In this document: in pieces, positions 11,423 through 18,981 of the stretch
How the letters are laid out: each line of letters starts with the position of its first letter
Numbering within the stretch: position 1 is the stretch's first letter
Virus record (IMG/VR): IMGVR_UViG_3300043410_000417
Coordinates: 1-61,976 of that record
Strand: one strand, 5' to 3'
Length of the DNA: 61,976 nucleotides
From: a virus
The notes under the pieces: model-generated
The model's database searches: none
Seen by the model: only the letters and a program-made list of their open reading frames with translations
Told to the model about the DNA's origin: nothing
Position numbers and translations under genes: made by a program

Positions 11423-11995
11423 ATGTACATCTTAGAAATTGTAAACGTCAACACCAAGGAGAACAAGTTCTTCGAGGACACTGACACCTTTGAACGCTAC
11501 AAGGACTTCTACGCAGACTACATCGAGCAATTCGATAACAGATTCGCAAAGGACATCTACAAACAACAGCTGAAGATGCAAGTGAAACGCGATACTCTGG
11601 TAGATGGAACCTTTCGCAAGACCATCAGAAAATCCTTCTTCAAGAACCAGAAGGCTGCAGAACAGTACATCAAAGACTTCGTATCAGAAGGACTTCGTTG
11701 GGACTGGGATGAAACGTTACAAGAGCGAGTCTGGAAACCAGAAGCCAGAGAAGAAGCGAACCTTGCAAGAACCCGTTGGATCATTGAGAACGGTATCATC
11801 TTCGAGTACAACATCCTAGACTCTCAGGGCAACTTCATCAAGTGTATCAATTCCTGCGCTAGAAAAATCTGTATGGTCTTTGGAGAGTGTGATCCAAAGA
11901 ACACCTGTGAGAATCTGTGGCAACAACAGGGATCATTCGTTAAACAAGATGTATCCCTACATCACATCTCAGTATCATCTATAAAGAGGAAGTAA
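11423..11995 (+). CDS. Plus-strand paralog family protein B (Cys-rich C-terminus)
   Basis: A 190-residue paralog of the proteins at 3199 and 11995. Shared elements: MYILEIVNVNTKENKFFED at the N-terminus; DTLVDGTFRKTIRKSFFKN in the middle; ILDSQGNFIKCINSC; a cysteine cluster SC..KIC....GEC.PK..CE (residues about 143-164); and LHHISVSSIK close to the C-terminus. Function unknown. AGGAGAGCGA precedes the ATG. It shares its final base with the ATG of the next paralog (TAATG). A late promoter sits upstream, so expression is expected late in infection. Metal binding through the Cys/His set is inferred. Confidence 0.72.
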   Translation: MYILEIVNVNTKENKFFEDTDTFERYKDFYADYIEQFDNRFAKDIYKQQLKMQVKRDTLVDGTFRKTIRKSFFKNQKAAEQYIKDFVSEGLRWDWDETLQERVWKPEAREEANLARTRWIIENGIIFEYNILDSQGNFIKCINSCARKICMVFGECDPKNTCENLWQQQGSFVKQDVSLHHISVSSIKRK

Positions 11996-12576
11996 TGTAC
12001 TTATTCGAAAACATCACAATCAATCGTAGAGAAGATAGATTCTTCGACGAGGTTTCTACATTCCCAGAGGATCTCAGCGAGAAGTTTGTAGAGTTCAGAA
12101 AAGAAGTAGAACTCAAGTGTGAGCGTCACATCTACAATAAACGCATCACAATCACTCAAGAGAAGCTAATGCTTGACGATGGCTCATGGGCACTTAGAAT
12201 GCGCGTTGGCCACTTCAAGTCTATCGAAGGTGTAGAAGAATTCTGGAATACTTTCTTTGACGAGTACAGCCGAGTAGATAACGAACTACATGCGGTCACC
12301 AAGTTCAGAAAAGAATGGTCTAAGGATAACGACTCTCGTTCTCAGTCTAACGTTGTAGACGTCAACGGTAAGTTCGTTAAGACTCTAAACTCTTGTACAC
12401 AGGGTATCTGTTCTAGAAACAGAGACAGCAACGATGGTGGTTGCTGGAAGGATGCTCAGTGCTGGGAACAGCACACAGAAAAGACGTACGAGTCTTTCCA
12501 CCATATCCCAGTCTCGAAGATTATTTCAAAATCCAAATTTTCCCACAAGGTCGGAGAAATTAAGATCGAAAAGTAA
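11995..12576 (+). CDS. Plus-strand paralog family protein C (Cys-rich C-terminus)
   Basis: A 193-residue, most divergent member of the three-gene family: MYLFENITINRREDRFFDE, then DDGSWALRMRVGHFKS corresponding to the middle block, VDVNGKFVKTLNSC, a cysteine cluster SC..GIC........GGC.....CWE with a longer spacing, and FHHIPVSKI. It keeps the SC, IC and CE positions and the HH pair, which argues these are functional. Start and stop overlap (TAATG) with the preceding paralog shows translational coupling. A terminator follows immediately. No known homologue recognised. Confidence 0.7.
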   Translation: MYLFENITINRREDRFFDEVSTFPEDLSEKFVEFRKEVELKCERHIYNKRITITQEKLMLDDGSWALRMRVGHFKSIEGVEEFWNTFFDEYSRVDNELHAVTKFRKEWSKDNDSRSQSNVVDVNGKFVKTLNSCTQGICSRNRDSNDGGCWKDAQCWEQHTEKTYESFHHIPVSKIISKSKFSHKVGEIKIEK

Positions 12577-12578
12577 AA

Positions 12579-12604
12579 AAACCGCCTTTCGGCGGTTTTG
12601 TTTT
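12579..12604 (+). terminator. Rho-independent terminator of the plus-strand pair
   Basis: AACCGCC-TTTC-GGCGGTT followed by TTGTTTT on the plus strand, directly after the stop of the third paralog. It could also act on the convergent iscA-type transcript. Confidence 0.9.
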
Positions 12605-12905
12605 ATACAGAGAAGGAACTTCCACACCCACATGTGGTCTGGGCATTCGGGTTGTTGATCACAAACTGATCACCCATTAGATCTTCCTTATAGTCGAGAG
12701 TTGCTTCCTGCATGTACTGGATGCTCATTGAGTCAACGATCACGTTCTCGAAAGTGAAGTCGTCATCGGCTAAGTCATCGAACGCGAACGAGTAAGAGAA
12801 GCCAGCACAACCACCACCTTGAACAGAGATTCGTAGATACGTCTCTTCGTTCTCTTTCAATAGAGCATCAATCTTATTCTTAGCATTTTCTGTTACTGTA
12901 ATCAT
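12603..12905 (-). CDS. IscA/ErpA-type iron-sulfur carrier, copy 2
   Basis: A 100-residue A-type Fe-S carrier (HesB/IscA/ErpA family): C33 in GGGCAGFSY and the C-terminal CGCG pair (C92, C94) form the cluster ligands. Such proteins receive clusters from IscU and pass them to apo-enzymes. The start is chosen at MITVTENAK because its ATG overlaps the TGA of the upstream IscA gene (ATGA); the longer reading frame is spurious. Only about 35% similar to the neighbouring copy by eye, so not a recent duplication. Third gene of an IscU-IscA-IscA unit. Confidence 0.88.
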   Translation of the reverse strand: MITVTENAKNKIDALLKENEETYLRISVQGGGCAGFSYSFAFDDLADDDFTFENVIVDSMSIQYMQEATLDYKEDLMGDQFVINNPNAQTTCGCGSSFSV

Positions 12906-13228
12906 ACTCGGAAACTTTCTCCGCAACCACAACGGTCGCGTTCATTCGGGTTACTAAATTGGAAGCCTTCGTTAAGACCATTTCTTTCCCAAGAAACAGT
13001 CATACCATCTATGTATGCCAGAGACTTAGCGTCCACTAGAACGACAAGATCTGCATGAGCAAAGTTAGTTACACCAACCTCAGCTTCGTAGGTATCAACA
13101 TATTCTAGAGTATAGGATAGACCGCTACATCCAGTTGTCTTGACTCCAAGACGGATGCCAACACCCTTGCCTCTTTTCTCAAGCAGCTTCTTTATTTTCT
13201 TTTGCGCTTGCTCTGTTACGGTAATCAT
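12902..13228 (-). CDS. iscA: IscA/HesB-type iron-sulfur carrier, copy 1
   Basis: A 108-residue A-type carrier with C34 in TTGCSGLSYTL, LVDAKSLAYIDGM in the centre and CGCGESF (C100, C102) at the C-terminus. All three cysteine ligands are present. It overlaps the end of the iscU-like gene by 50 bases and the start of the next carrier by four, so all three are translationally coupled. In bacteria the protein works with IscU or SufBCD; phage copies could speed maturation of Fe-S enzymes during infection. No IscS cysteine desulfurase is seen in the window. Confidence 0.9.
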   Translation of the reverse strand: MITVTEQAQKKIKKLLEKRGKGVGIRLGVKTTGCSGLSYTLEYVDTYEAEVGVTNFAHADLVVLVDAKSLAYIDGMTVSWERNGLNEGFQFSNPNERDRCGCGESFRV

Positions 13229-13583
13229 TTACAGCTGCCTTAATCGCATCTTCTGCTAGAATGGAACAGTGAATCTTAACTGGAGGAAGTGCTAGTTCTT
13301 CTGCAATCTCAGAGTTCTTAAGTTTCGCAGCATCATCGATGTGCATACCCTTAACCCATTCTGTGACTAAAGAAGAACTAGCGATGGCTGAACCACAACC
13401 ATATGTCTTAAACTTAGCATCTCGGATAATACCGTCACTATCGACTTTGATCTGAAGTTTCATAACGTCACCACATGCTGGTGCCCCCACCATGCCAGTG
13501 CCGATGCCTTCTTCGTCTTTAGAGAAAGAACCCACATTGCGCGGGTTCTCATAGTGATCTACAACTTTATCTGAGTATGCCAT
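13179..13583 (-). CDS. iscU: IscU-type Fe-S cluster scaffold
   Basis: A 134-residue IscU family scaffold: YSDKVVDHYENPRNVG at the N-terminus, C37 in APACGD with the adjacent conserved Asp, C63 in TYGCGSAIASSS, and C106 in KIHCSILAEDAI. The host chaperone-binding LPPVK motif (residues 99-103) is intact, which predicts interaction with the HscA/HscB system. It builds 2Fe-2S clusters on sulfur supplied by the host IscS. First gene of a three-gene Fe-S unit; an exact TATAAATA lies just upstream but too close to the ATG to be certain of promoter function. Confidence 0.93.
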   Translation of the reverse strand: MAYSDKVVDHYENPRNVGSFSKDEEGIGTGMVGAPACGDVMKLQIKVDSDGIIRDAKFKTYGCGSAIASSSLVTEWVKGMHIDDAAKLKNSEIAEELALPPVKIHCSILAEDAIKAAVNDYRNRASAKENKEAA

Positions 13584-13592
13584 AAGACATAT

Positions 13593-13808
13593 TTATAAAA
13601 CTTCTTTACCCGCAGCGATTCTGTTCCAAGCGCGTTCGTGGAAGTAATAAAGGATACTATTCACAACTAATGCGAAAGAGACAACACCAAGACCAACAGC
13701 CCAAGAGCCTGATGCCAACCAACCACCAACGAAGTTAGTAATCGTCACAAGAATTCTCCAAGTAACAACTTTACCTAGAGAGCGCATCGCTTTTTCATAA
13801 AATTTCAT
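13593..13808 (-). CDS. DUF2061-like small membrane protein
   Basis: A 71-residue protein with two hydrophobic segments (about 16-35 and 38-56) and the family-like features KVVTWRILVTITNF and ILYYFHERAWNRI. This matches the DUF2061 membrane protein pattern; the function is unknown. It lies just upstream of iscU with a nine-base gap. Confidence 0.75.
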   Translation of the reverse strand: MKFYEKAMRSLGKVVTWRILVTITNFVGGWLASGSWAVGLGVVSFALVVNSILYYFHERAWNRIAAGKEVL

Positions 13809-13816
13809 ATATTTCC

Positions 13817-14365
13817 TTAAGCAAAAATTAAATTAGATGAGATGCTTACTCTCACCTGACTAGACTTGTTTTCTTCTACTGAATGAAGTAGGAATCCAGG
13901 AAAGAAAACAAGAGAACTTTCTTTTGGAGTAAAGCGTTTGTGCTTCACACCACCGATCTGACCTTCAACTTCCCACCCCCAATTGGATCCACCACGCGGA
14001 TCAATCAGAAGTAAGTCACCACACCCCTTCGGCGCTTTGGCGTAGTAGGTACAGGCAATAATGGTGTTGCCATGGTTATGTGTGACAAGAGAAGTTCCAG
14101 GTCTATGGTGATTGACCCATCCGCGTGTTAGAACCATCTTACCATTGGGGATGTCTTCCTTAACCGCTTCACCGATCTCCTTGAGAATTGTTTCTCGTAA
14201 CTTACTTATACACTCGGTATTGTCGGCGTAGTTCCACAGATTGAAGTTAGATCCAGGGACTGCCTGAATTTTAGAGATCTCTGCTAGAAGTTGATTATTA
14301 AATTTCGCGTCAAAGCCAGTTGGGACTTCCCACACTGGCGTTGCCCATAGATCATGTCTTATCAT
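13817..14365 (-). CDS. 2OG-Fe(II) oxygenase (PF13759-like)
   Basis: A 182-residue putative 2-oxoglutarate/Fe(II) dioxygenase. Signature elements: WATPVWEV at the N-terminus, TRGWVNHHRPGTSLVTHNHGNTIIACTYY with the HxH-type iron ligands near residues 95-105, LLLIDPRGG, then FFPGFLLHSVEEN and RVSISSNL with the distal His and the Arg that binds 2OG. Substrate unknown. The start at MIRHDLW gives a 14-base overlap with the dCMP deaminase gene; the longer frame has no support. A second copy of this family occurs at 42665. Confidence 0.75.
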   Translation of the reverse strand: MIRHDLWATPVWEVPTGFDAKFNNQLLAEISKIQAVPGSNFNLWNYADNTECISKLRETILKEIGEAVKEDIPNGKMVLTRGWVNHHRPGTSLVTHNHGNTIIACTYYAKAPKGCGDLLLIDPRGGSNWGWEVEGQIGGVKHKRFTPKESSLVFFPGFLLHSVEENKSSQVRVSISSNLIFA

Positions 14366-14798
14366 TAGTCGCTTTACCTGTTTTAACATCACACTTCTGT
14401 AAGAACTGCAACCCATCATCGTTTCTATACGAGTTTCGATACCAGACGTTCTTAATCCCTGCACCGTAGATCATCTTGGCACAATCAATGCATGGAGCAT
14501 GGGTGATGAAGATGTCTGCGCCTTGACCAGACTCATTAGATTTAGCCAGCTTAGCGATAGCGTTCGCTTCGGCATGGATCACTTCTGGTTTGGTTTTTGT
14601 TCCGAGTGGATCACCATTGTCATCATACTCTATGTATTCACATTCGTTGTCCCAACCAGAAGGTGTTCCATTGTAACCGATAGAGATGATACGGTTGTCC
14701 TTAACGACAACAGCACCAACCTTTAGACGTTTAGCAGACGACAACTGAGCAAAACGTTCAGCCGTATCCATGAAGGCATCAATCCATTTTTGTTTCAT
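14352..14798 (-). CDS. cd: Deoxycytidylate (dCMP) deaminase
   Basis: A 148-residue zinc-dependent deaminase: HAEANA (75-80) with the catalytic Glu and PCIDC (102-106) supplying the zinc ligands; GYNGTPSGWDNECEY is typical of dCMP deaminases. It converts dCMP to dUMP for thymidylate synthesis, feeding the ThyX encoded at 29124. The start at MKQKWIDAF gives family-typical length; an upstream ATG (14816) is possible. It overlaps both neighbours slightly. Confidence 0.92.
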   Translation of the reverse strand: MKQKWIDAFMDTAERFAQLSSAKRLKVGAVVVKDNRIISIGYNGTPSGWDNECEYIEYDDNGDPLGTKTKPEVIHAEANAIAKLAKSNESGQGADIFITHAPCIDCAKMIYGAGIKNVWYRNSYRNDDGLQFLQKCDVKTGKATNDKT

Positions 14799-15465
14799 AA
14801 TCTTTGAATATATCATACGATTGAGCGTAACTCAATCCATCAAGTTGAATAACGAATGTCTTTCGTGTAGGCTTCGGTATTCCTACAATTTTGTGAACCG
14901 AATGGTGGGAGTAGTTATTGAACAGATACCAAGAACCACGTTGAAGAATCTCGCTGTGAGCCAGCTTTAGATTTTCTGGTGGAGCGTACTTCAACCTACG
15001 CTCTTCAAAGTCTCCGACGAGGTCATACCACCTAGTCTCAAATTCAGGAGGAGACATGACGAAATAAAGACCGCTTGTTCGGTCATGGTCTCTATGAGGT
15101 AACATGTAGTCACCGTCAGTAAATTTCTGCGCTCTAAACGAAACATTCAGGGAGTTAAACACATCAGGTAGTGACTGAATAATCTTGGTGTGTAGTGGGT
15201 CTTTTACATTATATTGGGTTTCAATGTAGCGTCGACCCTGATAAATTTTACCATATGTCTCATAGATGTTACGCACCCACTCAACTTCTTCGCCATCACC
15301 CTCGAAACCGTCCACCTCTACGTTCTTAAATGCAGCGATCTGCATTTTCTTCCAGTGAGGGAATGCTTCCTCGAAGTGAGTATTGGTATTGACGAACCCG
15401 TTACGAATAAGCCTCTCAGTTTCGGGCATCGAAAGAGATAACTTGGTCACATATGGGTTCATCAC
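14779..15465 (-). CDS. Putative 2OG-Fe(II)-dependent oxygenase
   Basis: A 228-residue protein with LPHRDHDRTSGLYFV (HxD iron ligands near residues 117-121), a distal SHHSVHKIVG near 190 and RKTFVIQLDG in place of the 2OG-binding Arg strand. This pattern fits the double-stranded beta-helix oxygenases. The substrate is not evident. It lies between a small acidic protein and dCMP deaminase. The family is less certain than for the other oxygenases. Confidence 0.6.
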   Translation of the reverse strand: MMNPYVTKLSLSMPETERLIRNGFVNTNTHFEEAFPHWKKMQIAAFKNVEVDGFEGDGEEVEWVRNIYETYGKIYQGRRYIETQYNVKDPLHTKIIQSLPDVFNSLNVSFRAQKFTDGDYMLPHRDHDRTSGLYFVMSPPEFETRWYDLVGDFEERRLKYAPPENLKLAHSEILQRGSWYLFNNYSHHSVHKIVGIPKPTRKTFVIQLDGLSYAQSYDIFKDYETKMD

Positions 15466-15716
15466 ATCACTCGCTTCAGTGCCTCTAAAGCATCTGGCAC
15501 ACCGTTCTCTTCAATCCACTGGTCGAAGATTTCATCTTTTGCCTGCTGAATCATAACTAAAACACGCATGGCGTCTTCATCAGTCATCGCATTTAACATC
15601 ATCTGAAATTCATCTTCTTCTAGGCTCAATAAGAAATGTAAGAAGTCTCTGTCTTCGTCTTCAAGATGCTGCACTTTCTTTGGCTTTCTTCTCAACAGGT
15701 GGGAGAATGCCAGCAT
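15462..15716 (-). CDS. Small acidic hypothetical protein
   Basis: Acidic helical protein with HLEDEDRDFLHFLLSLEEDE and MTDEDAMRVLVMI, resembling a small conserved protein of T4-like phages. The ATG at 15716 overlaps the upstream gene by 56 bases; a GTG at 15674 within the same frame is an alternative start that keeps the conserved part. Confidence 0.55.
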   Translation of the reverse strand: MLAFSHLLRRKPKKVQHLEDEDRDFLHFLLSLEEDEFQMMLNAMTDEDAMRVLVMIQQAKDEIFDQWIEENGVPDALEALKRVM

Positions 15717-16104
15717 CAGTGATCAACTTACGAGTAATCTTAGGGTACAGCTTATGAAGTGTCTGGTCTTTCACAGCACATAGGAGTTTAGCTTCTTCGG
15801 GATGTACGCCTTCGAGCAATGAGATGAATAGTTGCTCACGTTTGACTGGCTTTAGATCCGCACGATTGAATACGTAGAAGCGACGAAGTTCGCCGTAAAG
15901 ATTGGTAGGAGTCATACCCATAGGTTCAGCCGTTGCCTTAAATGGAGGTTCTCCTTCTGGAAGAATCCATTTCTTATCAGGGTCAAACGCATACTCTAAA
16001 ATAGTCTTAAGCAAGACATTGTAGAGCGGATCCTTAACATACTGTTCGATCAACTTAGGGTTGGAGTTAATATCCTCAAACACCTGTGTAACATATTTTC
16101 TCAT
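15661..16104 (-). CDS. Conserved phage protein, DUF6433-like
   Basis: A 147-residue protein with RFYVFNRADLKPVKREQLF and ISLLEGVHPEEAKLLCAVKD, the hallmark of a family (DUF6433, as I recall it) that is widespread in T4-like aquatic phages next to RNase H. Function unknown. Start at MRKYVTQ overlaps the RNase H stop (ATGA). The family's genomic constancy next to replication genes suggests a replication or repair role, which is inference. Confidence 0.72.
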   Translation of the reverse strand: MRKYVTQVFEDINSNPKLIEQYVKDPLYNVLLKTILEYAFDPDKKWILPEGEPPFKATAEPMGMTPTNLYGELRRFYVFNRADLKPVKREQLFISLLEGVHPEEAKLLCAVKDQTLHKLYPKITRKLITDAGILPPVEKKAKESAAS

Positions 16105-17009
16105 CAAAATTCCTCAATCTCATCTAGTAGCAGACGGCACTTGTTTTGAATCAAGTAGTTCATAATTGCCATCTTATCGTTCGTGGGTTTAGTATTTAGG
16201 TATGCCTGAGTGATCTCTTCTTTAACATCCTTTGGAATATTATCAAAGGCGACCAATCTCACATTACGATCCCAGTTGCGTTTCTCTTCATCGGTACGAC
16301 AGGCATCACGACCCTTCTCGATAAACTCAGCGAGACGTTTCGCACTAACTGGCTTCTGGCGTTCACCCTTAACAAAGACATCATCAGCAGAAAGAATGTT
16401 TGGGATACCGTCACCAGTATCACCCTTTGCGATGTGCTCAATGGTGAAGTCCAGAATCTCCTGCTTCGATGCAGTGACATACTTCTTCTGCATCGGTGAC
16501 CACTGGCGCACGTTGTTGCTCGAGAAGGGAGCCAATTGCAGTTGCTTGAAGTCCTTGTCAGAAGAAAGGATCAGAACTTGTTGTGGCTCTTCCATCAATC
16601 CGTCTTGGATCAATGCATTGGTCTGACACCACTCAGTCAGAACAGCAATGATGTCATCAGCTTCGGCACGATCCACATGGATGACACGGTAAGGGAAATA
16701 CTTGGACAAGTCCTCTCGCATTTCTGTGAGAGTGTCAAAGATCAAAGTCCAGTCGAGGTCACTGGCTTCGCGGTTCTTCTTTCGGCTGGCTTTGTAGTGT
16801 TGGAAGATATCTCTGCGCCAGTACTTACGACCGTCGCAGGCAATAACAATCTCTCCATATTCCTTACCATACTTCTTCTTGTATGACTTGATTGTGGATA
16901 GGGTTACGTGTCGAATCAGATTCTTCACTTCACTTTCAGTACCCTTCAACTCGCGTTGGAAGGTAAGGATGGCACTGAGTGCCACCTGACTATAATCGAC
17001 TAGAATCAT
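16104..17009 (-). CDS. rnh: RNase H / 5'-3' exonuclease (T4 Rnh-type FEN)
   Basis: A 301-residue flap-endonuclease family protein: MILVDYSQVAL with the first metal-binding Asp, CDGRKYWRRDIF, HVDRAEADDIIAVL, ILSSDKDFKQLQ and KGDTGDGIPNI, the last three carrying the acidic cluster and the helix-hairpin-helix entry of the family. In T4 it removes RNA primers from Okazaki fragments together with gp32. The start at MILVDYS overlaps the stop of the upstream gene (TAATG); the track's longer version adds only eight residues. Confidence 0.9.
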   Translation of the reverse strand: MILVDYSQVALSAILTFQRELKGTESEVKNLIRHVTLSTIKSYKKKYGKEYGEIVIACDGRKYWRRDIFQHYKASRKKNREASDLDWTLIFDTLTEMREDLSKYFPYRVIHVDRAEADDIIAVLTEWCQTNALIQDGLMEEPQQVLILSSDKDFKQLQLAPFSSNNVRQWSPMQKKYVTASKQEILDFTIEHIAKGDTGDGIPNILSADDVFVKGERQKPVSAKRLAEFIEKGRDACRTDEEKRNWDRNVRLVAFDNIPKDVKEEITQAYLNTKPTNDKMAIMNYLIQNKCRLLLDEIEEF

Positions 17010-18109
17010 TAAAATGCTCCGAGCAAAATACACTCTTCATTGATTCGACCATTCGGAGTGGTTGGTTTAGTGGTAAGTTTCTTCAGAGCACCGTTCAATG
17101 CTCGCTTACCGATGGACAGACCCTTGAAGAATTCTTCGGGTTTACGTAGGGTCATTGACTTAGACTCTTTCACATCAAAGCCCAGTACAGTAGTACCCTT
17201 AACGGACAGAGAACCTTCAGCCTTATAGACCTGCACCTTACGGTACTTCGTGTTATAGACCCACAACTCAGTGGCACCGATAATGTCTTCGGCTTTACAC
17301 GACTTCAACTTGAGTTCGGCAAACTCTTTCATATACTTCATCTTAGAGACTTGCTTGGTAGGAGAAGCAGTCTTACGAGCACGAGGCGCACGAGTAGCCT
17401 TCGCGGTCTGAACCATCTGAGTACAATCAACGATGATACCTTCGATGAATGCCAGCAGCTTCTTCAGTTCTCGCTTGGTGAAGTTTGAGTATCCTTCGAC
17501 GAGATACTTGTCGTCTCCTTCGATGGCGTCACCGATCTCTCCGATTCGATTAACGAACAGGTCACCGATTCGCTTTGCGATCGGCGCAGAGACATTGTTT
17601 GCCAGAAGATAATTCTTCGCCGAGAAACTAGATTCCTTGTTGATGATGAAATCATCGATGGCTCCTTCGATCTCGCCAGCAAGTTCGTGGGCTTTCTCAT
17701 CCATACGTTCTTGGATGGAAGGTTGTGGTGCAGTGTCTTTCTGTTCTGCAGGTTTGGTTCTAGATGGCTTACCTACTTTAGTCATAATGTCGCTGACCAT
17801 GGACTGAATCTTCTCCACATGCTCGGCACGCAGAGTATTTCCATTGGTGACTAGACGACAGAGAATGCCGAGTTGGCGCACATCAAAGTCAGACGCCTTA
17901 CTGATAGCGATGACTTCGGCTTTCTTACCGAGTTTCGCAAAATACTCTAGTGCGTATTTGCGGTGGCGTTTCTCATCAACATTGAGCGAGTACCATTGCA
18001 GTGCTTGCGTGATAGAAACAACGTAGTTATCTTGATCCAGCATCGGCTCATCCACGGTACGGTTGAGTGCAGCGTGAGCCTTTGCGCGTTTTTTAGCAGT
18101 AGTTGCCAT
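17009..18109 (-). CDS. Conserved hypothetical protein upstream of RNase H
   Basis: A 366-residue, basic, mostly helical protein starting MATTAKKRAKAHAALNR, with a charged linker around residues 115-130 and an Arg/Lys/Ala-rich segment near 238-250. The C-terminal part (KSCKAEDIIGATELWVYNTKYRKVQVYKAEG) looks like a folded beta domain. In T4-like aquatic phages a similar gene lies at this position; no function is known to me. First gene after a strong promoter, so likely early. DNA binding would fit the composition but is inference. Confidence 0.6.
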   Translation of the reverse strand: MATTAKKRAKAHAALNRTVDEPMLDQDNYVVSITQALQWYSLNVDEKRHRKYALEYFAKLGKKAEVIAISKASDFDVRQLGILCRLVTNGNTLRAEHVEKIQSMVSDIMTKVGKPSRTKPAEQKDTAPQPSIQERMDEKAHELAGEIEGAIDDFIINKESSFSAKNYLLANNVSAPIAKRIGDLFVNRIGEIGDAIEGDDKYLVEGYSNFTKRELKKLLAFIEGIIVDCTQMVQTAKATRAPRARKTASPTKQVSKMKYMKEFAELKLKSCKAEDIIGATELWVYNTKYRKVQVYKAEGSLSVKGTTVLGFDVKESKSMTLRKPEEFFKGLSIGKRALNGALKKLTTKPTTPNGRINEECILLGAF

Positions 18110-18137
18110 AGGTAAATTACCTCCATTTCAAGTATCT

Positions 18138-18166
18138 ATTATACCCTAATATGCAGGATTTGTCAA
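18138..18166 (-). promoter_or_regulatory. Consensus sigma70-like promoter
   Basis: TTGACA (18161-18166), 17 bases, TATAAT (18138-18143), directly upstream of the 17009-18109 gene. The -35 box overlaps the stop of the alpha/beta hydrolase gene. Confidence 0.85.
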
Positions 18167-18981
18167 GTCCCCTTCGCGTAATCCCTTACAGCTTGTAGGG
18201 TTATTTTATACTCATTTTCCCACATAGAGAAGTGGGTGGAATTAGGAATGATGACTTCTTTAGTCTCAGTGAAATACTTTTTGAATAAATCATAACCACC
18301 AGTGGTTACTTCATAATCATATTGACCGACAATACATAATATTGGTGGAACGAAATCAACATTAAATCCATTCCTGCTATTCTTTGGATAATAATTACCC
18401 ACATCATAAACAACTTTGGCAGGAACTTTCCATTCTGTTTTACCGATAACAGAGAGAATCTTTTCCTTCCAATTATCAACCCTATTTGGTTTTGGAATTA
18501 GTTTATCACTAATATTAGCGATTCTATTTGTAATTAGTTTATCAATTGAAACATCAAGAACTTCTCCATGAGGAACAAAGTATTTCGGGTCTTGACGCAG
18601 AACAGGGCTATGAATAATAACCTTATTAAAGAAATGTGATGAAGCGATTAATGCTGGAGCAGTTGAAGTGGAGAATCCGAATATAGTTTTGTTACGATAT
18701 TTCTTCGGTAGAGATCTCGCTGCTTCTAAAATCTGCTGAGCATAACCAAGCCGATCATATGGATAAAAAGCCTTACTATTACCATATCCAACTGGATCAA
18801 ATAATGCTACATCTATCCCCTGAGAGAGAAACCACTGCGCATGTGTTCCCTCTTCAGTAGGATAATCCCAGAAAACTCTGGGAGATAAACTCTGTCCAGG
18901 TAATAAGAATAATAGGTCTTTATTACCTTCGGCAGAATAATACTTAATATAAGTTTCTTTTAGAAATAACTCTGAATACAT
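18163..18981 (-). CDS. Alpha/beta hydrolase
   Basis: A 272-residue alpha/beta-hydrolase: LLFLLPGQSLSPRVF with the oxyanion region, nucleophile elbow GFSTSTAPA near residue 99, ILCIVGQYDYEVT near 217 with the acid strand, and NSTHFSMWE near 250 supplying the catalytic His. No signal peptide. The substrate is unknown. It follows the aminotransferase gene with a 22-base overlap, so the pair may act in one small-molecule pathway. Base composition is more AT-rich than its neighbours, which hints at separate acquisition. Confidence 0.8.
   Translation of the reverse strand: MYSELFLKETYIKYYSAEGNKDLLFLLPGQSLSPRVFWDYPTEEGTHAQWFLSQGIDVALFDPVGYGNSKAFYPYDRLGYAQQILEAARSLPKKYRNKTIFGFSTSTAPALIASSHFFNKVIIHSPVLRQDPKYFVPHGEVLDVSIDKLITNRIANISDKLIPKPNRVDNWKEKILSVIGKTEWKVPAKVVYDVGNYYPKNSRNGFNVDFVPPILCIVGQYDYEVTTGGYDLFKKYFTETKEVIIPNSTHFSMWENEYKITLQAVRDYAKGT

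Noticed and set aside
13590-13597. TATAAATA upstream of iscU as a late promoter
   Set aside because: Exact match, but only seven bases before the ATG and inside the stop codon of the preceding gene, so it could be chance.
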